From positions 340,001 through 404,000 of the forward strand of contig JAVGVS010000023.1 in assembly GCA_032718565.1 (NCBI GenBank): a DNA stretch of 64,000 bases. The letters are read 5' to 3'. A program made the translations under genes and the position numbers. Numbering within the stretch: the first letter of the stretch is position 1; the number at the start of each line of letters is the position of its first letter. Below are positions 25,176-37,529 of the stretch, in pieces. This stretch comes from Distichodus sexfasciatus (Eukaryota > Chordata > Actinopteri > Characiformes > Distichodontidae). The notes below the pieces were generated by a model. It saw nothing but the letters and a program-made list of their open reading frames with translations. It made no database searches and was not told the origin of the DNA.

Positions 25176-25579
25176 GACATTGAAATGTTTCAAGAAAAGT
25201 TCAGTTCAGTTCATAACCACTTTCTGCAATGCATCTATCAAAACAACTAGTTTGAGTGCTGAAGTTAAGACTAAATCCTGACACAAAACATTGTTACATC
25301 TATGATAACAAATGTTTGCATTTCCACCAACAAGTGAATACTTAAACAGGTAGTTATGTCATTAGAAGAAAATATTAAAGTGCACTTCCAGTTTTAAACT
25401 CTGTGTGCCGCTGCCACAGATAGACTGGAATCAAAACAAGGTACATCAACTGTGCTACATATATAACGATAATCAGTCCAATATATTGTAAAACATTACA
25501 GCGCAAAATATTTACTTCCACAACTGAAAGAACTTTAAACACTTAGAGGCACAGGTTATTTAGGGGAGCCAGACCAGAG

Positions 25580-25755
25580 CGGGAAAATGGAAGGCTTGTG
25601 TTGTTTGTGTGCGTTTACTGTTGTGTATGTGCAAGTTGCATGTGTTCTATAATTATTTTTTGTGTGTGTTGACGGTTGTGTGTGTGATTCGAAAGACGCA
25701 CCTGCATTTCATTGAGTGTATCATGCCTTGACAATAAAGGGATCTTATCTTAGCT
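25580..25755 (+). repeat. LINE 3'-tail-like fragment
   Basis: GCATTTCATTGAGTGTATC followed by TTGACAATAAAGGGATCTTA, the same kind of 3' end as at 25150. Confidence 0.4.
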
Positions 25756-28578
25756 CGCAACAGGTCACCCAGCGTGCTGCCGCCCCAATTAAAGATTCAC
25801 AATCCGAAAGCTGACTCTGATGAGAGAGGATCTCTCCGGAGAGGGGCTCTAGCCGGCGGGAAGAGAAAGCTGGGCCGGCACGGCGCTCCGAGTGACGCCA
25901 CCTCGCAATCGAGCTCCACTTGATTGCCCATCACGAGCGGAGTCAGTCTGCCTGCAGGCGTTTGACGGCAGAAAAAAGGGAATCTTCCAAACAAACCCCC
26001 TGCACAGACACACACACACACACACAAGAACTTTTACTGCAGCTCTCACGTTCCCGCCTGCCAAAATTCCAGCTTGCTTGCTTTGCACGTGCTGCGAGAG
26101 AAGAGAGATTCGATGATCTAATCTGGCCTAACTTCTCAGCGTGGGCTTGAGACGTCATGTGCAATACGGCCTCGTCCTGCTAGACCTCTTGCTATCGCAG
26201 ATTGACGATGTTATCAGGGTCGGAGTTTGTAAATAACTCGCATATTAATGATATTATTTTTCGGCATGCACTGATACAGGATTACAGAATATATCACAGA
26301 CTGCTTCAGTCTTCAAAGAAAATATAAATTGCAGTTCCAATTTTAAACACTGGGTGTCACCATGATGTATAGATGAATGGAAAAATATATCGCTAGTTAA
26401 ATAGCTAAATATATAGATAAATAATAGATGTAGAAATAGCAGTAGAGGAAAAAAACACAACATTAGTAGACCTTGCAAAAACAGACAGCTTTTAAAAACT
26501 TGAACCACTACTGTTCTGGAAAAAAACTTGTCAGTGATTTTTGTCATTATTGACCATAAGGAAATGCTATACTGGTTAGTTACGAGGAGGCTAGGCTTTT
26601 TATTCAATTCAATTCATATTTATAATATTTATTCATTCATTCAATTTATAATAGACAATGTCAGCTCTAGCTATGTGAGGAAACAGCTAGGTTGCTAATC
26701 TTGTTAGACTTGCTAGCTAGTAATGTTTGCTGCTGCTGTTTATACCAAATAAATGTAAGCAGGGTTTTCCAAGTAATAATCCAAATCTGTCATGTGAAAA
26801 TTCACAAATCAACATCCCATTATCAGCATGTATGAAGCACATTGAAAGCAAATTCGCTTCAGAAGTTCCTTTTTCTCATCTTGTTTTCCCACCACTCTTT
26901 GTTGTTCCTGTTACGTAGATGTGGGAGTGTTCAGCCCATAATCCTTGCAGATGTTTTCTTGAAATTGATGCAAGTTCTGGAACGGCGCTGCACCAGTGAG
27001 TACGAGGACCAGATCCAACACGAGCTCATTAGCCAAAGAGAGGAGATATCTGTTAGCAAATGGCAAAATTAGGACTGTTCTGGAGCGCCACGGACATCTG
27101 TTTGGAGGGAGATAGAAATGGAAAGCCAGCTGCCGCCGCAAAGGCTGATGGGTAACCAACGACTGGCCAAGAATAGAGTGTTTCCATACAATGCAGGTGG
27201 AAAAAGAAGCATAAGTGTAGCAGCCAAGCAAATACGAATGAGACTAATAACCGATATGAATTGGAAATCGTTTTTTAATTTAAAAATGTGATTGTATCGA
27301 TCGACTGAAATGTAGCATGAATCTGATTACTAAGTTTACTAGCAAAGTTTAGTGAATCAGTTTAATGTAGCTGCTGGAGTGCAGGACTGAGATTATAATA
27401 AGAGTGACATTGAGATACATGACAGAGAGCACTAAGGTGACATAATGCACTGTCAAGTCTGAAGTTTGGAAGAGATTTGGATTTTGTAAGAAGAACACAA
27501 CATGTAACACAAATTTCAAAATACATATTGGATCGTCCTGTATTGAAGAAATCCACATCCTTACAAACCCAAGCTGGGTTAGAGGAGCTACAATTAGCGT
27601 GCGTAATCACAGTGAGCTAGTCGTTATAATGTGTGGTCCTGCTTAGGTCAAGTACCTTTCCACCAAGCATTGACATTTTATCCATACCAATTCAACTCAC
27701 TCGTCTCCCCTCAGCCATTTGCATTCCAGCCAGTGAAGGTGTCTCAACAGGACAACAGGACCTAAAACAAGGCCTTGGGGATTCCCATGCTTCACCGCAA
27801 CAAATCTCCAAATTGCAATAACACCTGTTGACATGTGTGTCCACATTAATTCAATTCAAAACTGACATCCAGAGCAAAGGGGAGACGATCTTGCAACCCA
27901 TCACAAGTCACCCATCTCCCAAAACAGATTAACTTTAGCAAAGCCACATGCCTGACTCTCATTAGCATCCCTATGGTTGCCGGGCAAAAATGGTTCATCC
28001 CCTGGACCGCGGGGGCTTCAAAACGGTGCAGCAGGTCAGCTCCGACGCATTCATTACTCCATCCATCAGTTCTGTTTATGAAGGGAGCAGTCAGCCCTAA
28101 TGAGCCAGCAGGGCGAGAAGGCACTAACGAGCACAGAACCACTAGAACCATTAGGCCAGAACTGTTTCAGAAAACTGTCTCCCGCAAGTTCAGCGTTCAT
28201 CTCAAAGGACAACAAAGAACAGGGATTACGCTCATTTTCCAGTGGTCCTGGTAGACTGGTGTGGGCGCATTATGGAAACTGATTTGGCTCCCAGTGCTTG
28301 TGCAAGCTTTTGCAGACTTCAAAGTAAAGAAGAGCATTTGTTTGAGCTGACAGTCTAGCTGCAGGCGAGTCTCAATGCCTCTGAGGCCTGCCAAAGGGCA
28401 GCTCAGGGCGCCAAGGAGGTTAGATGCTCGGAGCCTTCCGATGTTGATTTTTGCATTTGTTCCGTTAATGCAGGGTGCTAAAAACAAAATCAGTTGAGGG
28501 GAGTTGAGGGGATAAAAAAACTACTTTATTAAAACCAATATTTAACTAAAAGTAAAGATTGCTAACAAGGAAAAAGTA
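25756..28578. other. intergenic, several repeat-free GC-richer blocks
   Basis: 25770-26160, 27700-27790 (octamer ATTTGCAT at 27717-27724) and 27880-28480 are repeat-free and could include conserved non-coding elements. No splice-flanked exon was found. Confidence 0.45.
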
Positions 28579-29524
28579 TGGTGGCCGAGAAAGCCCAACA
28601 CAGTTAAAAACATGCTGCAAAACCACGAAGCATTTCATTCAAGTTCACAGCGCATGCCGAAACACACTACAATTCGTAGATGTGACACACTCAGAAATCA
28701 CTTTCATCAATTTCGTCATTACACGTTGCAAAACACAAAACACATGCATCTTCTACAACGCGCTGCAAATACAGAAAACACACGCATCTTCTACACATGC
28801 ATCTTCTACAACGCACTGCAAATACAGAAAACACAAGCATCTTCTACACATGCATCTTCTACAACGCGCTACAAATACAGAAAACACAAGCATCTTCTAA
28901 AACACGCTGCAAATAGCCACAATGCAACCAAATTGAGCCAAAACACAACGGAAGTGTTTGCGGAGGACACTGTTTTGGGTGGCCACATCCTTATTAGTTT
29001 TAAGTCCCAAGGAGGTGGAGACCAGTAAGTGAAATTAACATTTGAGATCCAATCTAACTCCACAGAAAGGACAGTACACTAAACATTGAAAATGAGACAA
29101 TGAGTCTCATACATGAGGAATTTCTACACATCTAAATATGTACGATAAAACCATGAAACCAATCATTTATATCTCAAATGTTAATTTCACTTACTGGTCT
29201 CCACCTCCTTGGGACTTAAAACTAATAAGGATGTGGCCACCCAAAACAGTGTCCTCCGCAAACACTTCCGTTATGTTGTGGCTATTTGCAGTGCGTTTTA
29301 GAAGATGCATGTATTTTCTGTATTTGCAGCGCATTGTAGAAGATGCATGTGTTTTGTGTTTTGCAATATGTAATGACGAAATTGATGAAAGTGATTTCTG
29401 AGTTTGTATCGCGTCTATGAATTTGTAGTGTTTTTGAGCGTGCACTGTGAACTTGAATGAAATGCTTTGTGATTTTGCAGCGCGTTTTTAAACTCTGAAT
29501 TGCGTTGGGCTTTCTCGGCCACTG
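28579..29524. mobile_element. foldback TIR transposon, TA target
   Basis: Both ends carry GTGGCCGAGAAAGCCCAAC-type termini flanked by TA (577-578 and 525-526 of the respective kilobases). The inner halves 28949-29048 and 29171-29270 are exact complements over 100 bases around a 122-base loop. The left arm also holds about three copies of a 53-base tandem unit (GCATCTTCTACAACGC ... CAAATACAGAAAA), absent from the right arm. No transposase. Confidence 0.9.
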
Positions 29525-30389
29525 TAAAAAAGACATTAAAAGTGCACTGCGATTCAGTTTCCAGTAAAATGCGAATGGGAATTAGTTGTTAGTTTTTCAC
29601 AATTTTAATCAAATTCCATTTTGTACAGTGTTTAATCAGCATGAAATAGTCAAGGGTGTTGCAATCAGCTTTTTAGTTTTCGCCTCCAAAATGGATCAGA
29701 GGCAAAATGTTCCCCCAAACAGAAGTACTAACATGAACATAAAGAGGACAAAAAGTAAGCAAATCCCTTATGCTTCTCTCTCTCTCTCTCCCACACACAC
29801 ATAGACACTTGCACACAGCATCAACATTTTATGATATGATGGATGCCGCCAGAGAAGCAAAAAGTCCTGCAGCTGTTCCCACATCAGATAAATGGCACCT
29901 GCTACTGCCGTATAGCGCGCTGCAGTCCTGCTGTTTCATGCAGTCACTCCCAGCATCCTGCAAAACCACCTGCCTACAGTGACTAATCTAATAAGAGAGA
30001 CCATCCAACATTTTGCCCCATAAAAAGAACATTCTGCCCAAAAATGCTAATATGGGGCTGTAAAAGTAACCAATCCAATGGGATACTTTTAGATATTACC
30101 CTTCCCCCTAAACTCCCCTTTAGTTGTTATCTATTATTAGACAACATTAGCACCTTTGGGTTTTGTCCCAGAAAAGTATTCTAGTACTTTTACAACCCTC
30201 ATTTCCTTTGTCAGAAGGGATTATATTGCCACCGTTTATAAAATTTTCAAAAATATTTTGAAAGCAAACAAATTTAATGTTAGTTTACTTTAAGACTTTG
30301 TGTCATGTTTTTTATTTAATGGCTAAGCTTTACTAATACAAGTAAACACCTTTAATACCTAAATACTGTTAATGTCAGATACTTAATAT
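29525..30389. other. intergenic, nothing recognised
   Basis: Short CT/CA tract near 29775-29803. No repeat family or exon that I can support. Confidence 0.5.
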
Positions 30390-30614
30390 TTATCATTGTG
30401 AACACAGCACAGCACAGAGTGCACCAAAAAATATGACCTCTGCATTTGACCCATCTGTTAAGGAGTAGTGGGCAGCTTTTTGGCAGCACCCAGGGAGTAG
30501 TGCTTGGGTACGGTACCTGGCTTATGAGTACCTCAGTGGCAAAGTTGCTGGTCTGGGATTCGAACTGGCCACCTTCTGATCACAGACCCCAACTATTATG
30601 CTACCAACTGACTT
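30390..30614 (-). mobile_element. SINE family A, near full length
   Basis: Tail complement GTGAACACAGCACAGCACAG to head complement ACTATTATGCTACCAACTGA. Confidence 0.8.
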
Positions 30615-31374
30615 CAACTGAATCAAACAGTTGACAATAAGACGCTTTTGGTCTGTCAAGATTCAGTCACCAGTCGTATCTCAAACAGAAACTGGTTCTC
30701 ATTTGTGCTTTCCAGTGTTGTAAGAAGACTGTTTAATTAGCTAATTCTGGCATCAGCTTGTTGTGTCATAGCCCATAGAAGATAATGGAATTTTCACTTA
30801 CCTTAAATGTGTAGTTGATCTACAAAAACATGTTGTTGACAGATTTTGTCTGTTTATCATTCACCACTGTGTGTACAAATTGTAGTCTTGCAGTTCCAAA
30901 GAAAAGCTGTAAAACAGCATTCCAAAGTTAAACATGTCTTGGCTAAAAGAATATGTACGGGCTAATCTGGAAAATCTGCTCTTTTAAAGCATCTGTGAGA
31001 ACACAGAGCTTGTAGATTGTGTCTTTCTTTGTCCGAAAAAGACAAACGAAGACAAAGTCGATGGCGGGAGGAAACAGAGGTCACGCAGGGTATCTCTGCC
31101 TGCCTCATCTCCTCCCCATTATTCTGGTCTTGCGGGCTCCATTGGACACCAAAGACCCATCAGGCCCAACGCCGAGCTCCATAAGGTTATCCATCAGTGG
31201 GCCGCAGCCGGAGCCTGGGGATAGATTTCCGCTCTTGCGGGCAAGTCATCAATCAGGGGCGGATGTGGTGCATACTCAATCAGCTATAGATGCCCAACCG
31301 AGAGCTGGACAATGTTCTGATCTCTCTAACCTGCCAAGTTCTGGCTGATAAAGTCCTTCAAAGGTGAAAAATGA
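30615..31374. other. intergenic with a repeat-free GC-rich block
   Basis: 31060-31320 is GC-richer and free of recognised repeats. An open frame of 109 codons covers it but lacks any family match. Confidence 0.45.
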
Positions 31375-32840
31375 GGAGAAGGAGCGGTATCTAGTATACT
31401 TTAAACTGGCAGATGTGTACAGGCAAGCTTTTGGGACCAAACTGACTTTTAAGACCAGCCAAACTAATCCTATTCTTGGAGTTGACTGGATCATCAAACA
31501 ACAGTGGACAATCTTTTGGATGTGTGTCACATGAAGAACCTGGGTTTTGCCTCCCTTTTCCATTAGGGTCAGAGCAAAGGATCTGCTTTCTGCCTGTTCT
31601 GAAGCAAGTGGAGTTTATGAGTCTTTTTTGAGGGTTCAACATTTTAATGAACAGCTAATTAACTTGCATCGTCTGGTACCAGATCAAAATTCAATATGTA
31701 ACTCCTCGGATTATAAGTACAGGTCAAAATTGACATCAGCAAATCTGGTCCTGTTCTTTGACTTCTGGTATCCATTAAGCTGTGGCTCACCAGTCTCTCT
31801 TGTTCAGGACATGCTTGGAAAATAGAGAATATTTTGGATACATAGACCCTGAGGAACTTGAGTTTTGCCTCCCCCACTATCCAATGACAAAAAGGTCACA
31901 GGAAATCAATCAGCTTTCTATCTAGCCTGGACCAAGTGAGGTTTAATGGTCTATCTTGATGGCTTAACATTGGATGGACAGCTAGCTCATCCATCAACTG
32001 CAACCAGTCTACAATTCAGTCTGTCAAATCCTCACATCACTAGCCAGGATGACTCCACCTGTGACTCCAACCAAACTAGTCCTGTTTTATGAGTTCTTGT
32101 GTCCATCAAGATTGCCATACCTAGCAAGTCTTTCCTGCTCAAGTCATGCCTGTCTCATCAGACACAAGGCAGAATGGACAATCTGTTCAGAATATGGCAC
32201 CTAAAGAACCTGAGGTTCTCTCACAAGAAAGGCTATCTACCCAGCCTGGAGGAAGTGGGGTTTAAGAGTCTTTCTTCGATCGGTTGTCTCACTTCCATCA
32301 ACCATATGTTCGCATGTTCAATATGTCAAAACCTATCACCAGTCAAATGTGATTTCAAGAAACTAGTCCTGTTTTTCTACTATCCATTAGGCTTCCCAAA
32401 CATAGCAAGTCTCTCCTGTTCAGGACATGCCTGGCTCATCAGACCCACAGTAGAATGGACATATGCTTTCCATCCAGCTTGAAACTTGCTTGTGTGGGGG
32501 AAAAGTGCTCAATAGTAGATGGACAGTCATTTCATTCATTCATTATCTGAACTGCTTGATTCCTATCAGTATCGCCAGACACTGACCAGAGGCTTTCCTG
32601 GGAAATATGGGCAAAAGGCGGGGACCAACCCTGGGTATGCAACTTCCACACAGAAAGACCCTACAGCCGACCTTCAGAGATCGAAGCCAGGGCCTTCTTG
32701 CTGTGAGGCGGCAGCGCTAATCACTGTGCCACCATGCCACCCAACAGCTGGTTCACTTCCATCACATACAACCAGTTTACAAATCAAACTGTCAATCCTC
32801 AGATCACTAGCACAGGTCCACACTGTCAACAATGATACAT
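31375..32840. repeat. degenerate ~330-bp tandem array interrupted by a SINE
   Basis: Landmarks recur in order at 290-350-base spacing: AACTAGTCCTGTTTT-type at 31741, 32072 and 32361; GAACCTGRGTTTTGCCTCCC-type at 31532, 31851 and 32203; GTTTAAGAGTCTTTCTTC-type at 31611, 31942 and 32261; CAACCAGTCTACAA-type at about 32005 and 32769. The family B SINE at 32529-32742 splits the last unit. Divergence between units suggests an old array. Confidence 0.75.
32529..32742 (-). mobile_element. SINE family B copy with internal deletion
   Basis: CATTCATTCATTATCTGAAC tail complement and GGCAGCGCTAATCACTGTGC head complement; the central GTCACCAAT and GGGAGGAAACC part is missing. Confidence 0.8.
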
Positions 32841-34340
32841 GACTACAGTAAGACGGCTTGCAGAACCTCCTTTTTGATAGCAGATTGATGCCACTCTGAC
32901 AGCTAGCGTGAGTCTGGCCACTCCAGTCTCAATGGAAACACATTAGAGCTTTAGGAACCTCATCTGCACCTGTCAAGAACTGAAAGACTCAAAGAAGGGG
33001 AAGAAGAGAGTAATGCATTCATGTCTCTGCCGCTGTGCCTTATATCTGTTGCTTTTTCTCATTATCTGCCAGCTCAGCAGCCATGTCTCAACTTAGCACG
33101 CTTCTGCAATGGAATCCAGCGGAACAGAATGAGATTTGTCCAAGACAGCAAACATGCACATGCACAAACAACACCTCCTCCCACACATACACACACACAC
33201 ACACACACACGCACACACAGCCAAACACAGATTTTCCGTGCACGGGCTGCAACAAGAAGTCTTCTGAAATTATATGATCTCTGTAATCAGGAAAAGCACA
33301 AGCAACCATTTCAAACACCTTCTTGGGCCCCTTAAAGGGATAGACGGGTTCTGGCACAGTGCACTGCAAGACTCTGGAGATTTTTATCTAAGACTTAAGC
33401 CATCACTGAGGCGTGTGGCACTTAGTGAAAAGCACTGATGCAAACCAATGTAAGGTAGAAAAGAGAGACTTGGAGCAGTTCATGACTACGTAGACAACAA
33501 TCGGCAGCTCCAAAAGGGGACGACCGAATAGTGCTGATGCAATCAGCCTGAAAGAAGGTGATGAGGTGGGAGGCGGAAGAGCTCTGGGTTGTGTGTGTGT
33601 GTGTGTATGTGTGTGAAGTCAAACACCAAACCCTGTAAGCATTCTGAATTAACAGAACCAGCCAACAGAGACAAGGGTTAACACTGAAACGTGGTAATTT
33701 CATCTCAGCTATTCCAGGCTGCTATGGTGACAGGGAGTGTGTGCGTGTATGTTGGGCTTGACAACACGTATCTGATATTAAACAGCGCATTTGAGGAGAG
33801 CATGCAGCTGCCTCTAGCTCCGCCTCCCTAGCTCTGAGTGACAGGAGGCAGCATGCGCTGCTTCCAGAGACGCACAGGCAATTAAAAGCCCTAATTAATC
33901 AGAGCTATTTAAAGAAGCCCATTCATCCGCCCGGCAGGCGCACAGACGAAAGGGAAAGATAAACTGCAAACTCTGTTTCTCTCTCTGTGTCTCTGTCTTT
34001 CCTTCCTTCTCGTTGTACCTTTCCCCATCCCTCGCCGCTCATCTGTACAAGGCTCTCCATAAAGGCCAAAGCATTGGGAAGTGTCACGGTCAGCAGAAAA
34101 GGGCAATATCGAGATTACAGGGAGCTAGCGAGATTACACGCAGTATCAATCTTTATCCGAGGTGCCGAAGGAGCCGCAGATGTGGTGGCGTTGTAAATGG
34201 AGGCCACACTTGGAGGAGAAGGAGGTGTAATCGCTTAAAGTATTGGTGCAGCAGGTGGGGAATTGGTGGGAATTGAGTGGTATGGGAAGGGGTGAAGGTA
34301 AGGATAAATTGGGAGGTCGAGGGAAGAATCTGTGTAGCAT
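32841..34340. other. intergenic with a candidate regulatory block
   Basis: 33184-33222 is (CA)n and 33590-33614 (GT)n. 33780-33920 is repeat-free with homeodomain-type motifs (see separate entry). Open frames over the CA tract are artefacts. Confidence 0.5.
33780..33920. promoter_or_regulatory. candidate conserved non-coding element
   Basis: Repeat-free and enriched in motifs seen in developmental enhancers: CAATTAAAAG, CTAATTAATC (about 33891-33900), CAGCTG near 33808 and an AT-rich CTATTTAAAG box. Based only on motif content. Confidence 0.25.
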
Positions 34341-34555
34341 TCCTTCATTCGTTTTTCAAATTAACGCCAACACACTGCAGGGCACAGACACACGTTCAAA
34401 CCTTACGGGGCCAATTTAGAGTCACCATTTAAACTATAGTGCATACATTTGAACAGTCGGAGGAAACCAGGAACACCCGAAAGAAAACCCATGCAAACAC
34501 TGGGAGAGCATGCAAAGCAAACCCAGGACCTTCTCGCTTGCCACCGTGCCACCCC
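34341..34555 (-). mobile_element. SINE family B copy, truncated
   Basis: GCCAATTTAGAGTCACCATT and CGGAGGAAACCAGGAACACC followed by CTTGCCACCGTGCCACCCC; the tail part is reduced. Confidence 0.75.
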
Positions 34556-34564
34556 TGGAACAAA

Positions 34565-34658
34565 TCATCGATCATGACTTTAAAAATGTGGCCTTAGCTA
34601 ATGTGAGGTGAGTGTGTTCGACCATCACCAGTGAGAACAAGGAGGAGAAAACAATACA
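34565..34658. repeat. family D retroposon-tail piece, interrupted
   Basis: CATGACTTTAAAAATGTGGC, TTAGCTAATGTGAGGTGAGT and CACCAGTGAGAACAA match 37710-37955. The match resumes at 35112 after the element at 34659-35111. Confidence 0.65.
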
Positions 34659-35111
34659 GGGGTACATTTCCCAAAATCATAGTGCTAACGTATTGTTAAC
34701 TGTGCTAGCAACAATATGTTAGTTGCTAATGTATACAATGTTAGTTGCCAATGTACATGATGTTAGTTGCTAATGTACACTATGTTAGTTGCTAATGTAC
34801 ACTATGAGTTGTTAATGTACACTGTTAGTTGCTAATGTACACTATGTTAGTTGCCAACCTACACAATGTTAGTTGCTAACGTACACTATGCTAGTTGCTA
34901 ACGTACACTATGCTAGTTGCTAACATACACTATGTTAATTGCTAATGTACACTATGTTAGTTGCTAACGTACACAATGTTAGTTGCTAACGTACACAATG
35001 TTAGTTGCTAACACACACAATGTTAGTTGCTAACGTACACGATGTTAGTTGCTAACGTACACGATGTTAGTTGCTAGCATAGTTATGCTATGCTTTTGGA
35101 AAATGCACTCC
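34659..35111. mobile_element. short TIR element with 22-bp tandem repeat (copy 2, inverted)
   Basis: Ends GGGGTACATTTCCCAAAA and (complement) GGAGTGCATTTTCCAAAAGC. Interior of about 17 units of GTTAGTTGCTAATGTACACT plus AT, the complement of the unit at 5243-6591. The related locus at 37963-37980 lacks the element and fixes both boundaries to within 1-2 bases. Confidence 0.9.
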
Positions 35112-37139
35112 AGATCAGTGACTGGCAAATATCTGGTTCTTAGGAGGAAATTTGCATTTTTTGTTGCCTGGACTGTTTCTTTAAGACGTAAATGACGCAA
35201 AAGATAACAGCTTGATTTATTTGTTTGCGACTCAAGGCAGGCAGACCGGAGCTACAGATTGAAACTTCTGATATTCAAGTCCCCAAAAACGCTTTCACCC
35301 CTGCGTTCAAAACTCAGCTCCCTGGAGATTATTCACCCTATGGGTCAGCCAACTTCAATTCTAAAAGTCTCCAACGTTAGTTACGCCAGCATTATCGGTC
35401 AGAGCGTCCCTTTAATATGTAAACAGCAGCCTGGTGCAAAATGCAGGAGCATAAGAAGCATTAAGGACGGACCCAAGCCCTGCATGGAGCCAGACCCTTT
35501 TCCTTTAATTCGGCACCCTCTACAAAGCAGAGACTTCAGAAGCAAACCGGAGTTTAAATCTTTAATCAGCTCTCCGCTGCCAGGCACTGAAATAATTACT
35601 GGTTATGTTGCAGCACCCCGCCATGCAACGAGCGCGATGCATCAAAAAACAAACAGACGGAGGAAAACGACCATGCTGTTTAAGGCAAACTCAAAGGTGA
35701 TACGCAAAAATCGAAGCTAGGGAAAAAAACAACAACAAAAACCTCCTTATCACTCTGAAGTTGTGAATGGACCGTGCTTAATGCTCTTTTGTGCGTCGCG
35801 GCCCAGAAATGTCTCTCATTTGCAATTGAGATGCGCATAAGCACGCAACGGCTTCAAAGACAAGAGTCGTCCTTTATCAGATACCTCTTGTGTACACTTC
35901 ATTGTAGTCGGCTCGGCCAGACTAAACGCAGTCTTTTAAACGAATCGAAAAAAATCCAGCAGAGCCATTTGTTGCTTTTTTTTATTAGCTGCGGACATTT
36001 GTACGTCTTTATAATTGCTTTTTTGCTAAGGTGCAGGAGACTTTTTTTCTCGTGCAATCTCTGCAAGACGTTACGAAATCTGCACGCTTTTATTCACCTC
36101 TTTCTTCCTCCCCCAAAAAAACATCTGTTGGAATCAGATGGACACCTTAGGCGCCATTTTAGTAGTCCGGGTGAAAATAAATACTAGCTGATCACAACGA
36201 TTTGGGGTGTCTTTGTTCATTGAATCTGGTATAAACGCGAGCCACCACACACACGCATACGCACAGTTTCACATTATCATGTGCTTGAAAATGCCACTAC
36301 AGATCTGTATGACTGCAGAGTAGCGTCATATACAGAAAAAAAATCAGTCATGAAGGCATGCTCTAAAAATAGAACATGGTGTGTATTTACACACACACAC
36401 AGACAACACACACACACACACACACAGAATAAGCTCAGCCCATGCCTTATGCCGACTTTGTAATGACCTCTTCAACACCTGCAGCTCAGTGGCCGCCCAT
36501 CACTCATGTCCGCTATGGTGAAAAAGAGAAAAGCAAAAAACCAAAAATGTCAAAACAGTGTGTGTCATTTTCCTTTCATTTCTCCCCCTGCCTCTCTGTG
36601 AAGTTTAACAAATGCAATCAATATTTGAACAGATCTCCTTCCCATGCCTCTGTATTAGAAGCCTCTCCTCGTGCCAAGCGTTTGCCGGGAGACTATATCA
36701 TTCATTATTGGCGGATTATTCACTCCCACGCGTTACTGCCACTCCCCCCGACTCCAAATATCGACCCGCTCCAGCAACAGCACCATCGCTCATCGATACC
36801 CTAGCACAGGGCATGTGGTGCATGCACGAGGCTTCCTGCGGTGGTGTGGTTTTCGAATCGGCCAGCTAGTTGAAGACGTGCGACGCAAGAGTGAGCTACA
36901 AGTGTTGCTGTGCATGATAGTGAGCGAAACAAATTGTTTTTTGATTCCAGGTAACTCGATGGAGAATCGACTCTGCTCAGTCAGTACATTTTGAGATTCT
37001 TAAGGCACATTTACATTGTGGTGGAGTAGCTAACTAAAATTAGTGGCACTAATAACTTTTTTTTCCTATAGCTATTAGCTAACTATTTTTGTAACAGCAA
37101 TGAAGCTACGTCATTACAAAAAAAAACAGATTTTCCTGA
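35112..37139. other. intergenic, mostly unique sequence
   Basis: 35250-36180 is the longest repeat-free stretch of the left part. It has open frames of 153 (35259-35720) and 137 codons with no recognisable domain and no splice context, so I do not call a gene. CA tracts at 36390-36427. 37015-37110 is AGCTAAC-type transposon debris. Confidence 0.45.
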
Positions 37140-37365
37140 AGTGAACACAGCACAGCACAGGACACAATGCATGAAATGTGACCTCTGCATTTGACTCATC
37201 TGTGAAGGAGCAGTGGGCAGCTTTTATACAGCGCCTGGGGAGCAGTGCTTGGGGACAGTACCTTGTTCATGAAGTACCTTGTGGTACCTTTACTGGTCTG
37301 GGACTTGAACCAGCAACTCTCCGATCATGGGGCGAAAGCCCTAACTGTTACGCTACCAATTGTCC
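37140..37365 (-). mobile_element. SINE family A, near full length
   Basis: Tail complement GTGAACACAGCACAGCACAG to head complement CTAACTGTTACGCTACCAAT. Confidence 0.85.
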
Positions 37366-37529
37366 CCATGTGTTGTTCCAGCTCCCATTTTGGCACATTT
37401 TTCCACTGAAAAATTAGGTAGTGATGTTACAATGGCAGCTATAAATGGGCACCAAAACTTTGCTGGTCTGAAACTAAGAACCTGTGATGTCATGGGAGAT
37501 GGGTGAAGTACGCCTACTAATATATTTTA

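Noticed and set aside
28612..29028. A 138-codon open frame with repeated HASSTTRYKYRKHKHLL-type peptide
   Set aside because: Lies inside the foldback element and reflects its 53-base tandem unit; the complement arm gives the same peptides on the other strand.
35259..35720. A 153-codon open frame on the plus strand in repeat-free sequence
   Set aside because: No domain, no family resemblance, no signal peptide, no splice or promoter context. Chance cannot be excluded, so it is not called a gene.
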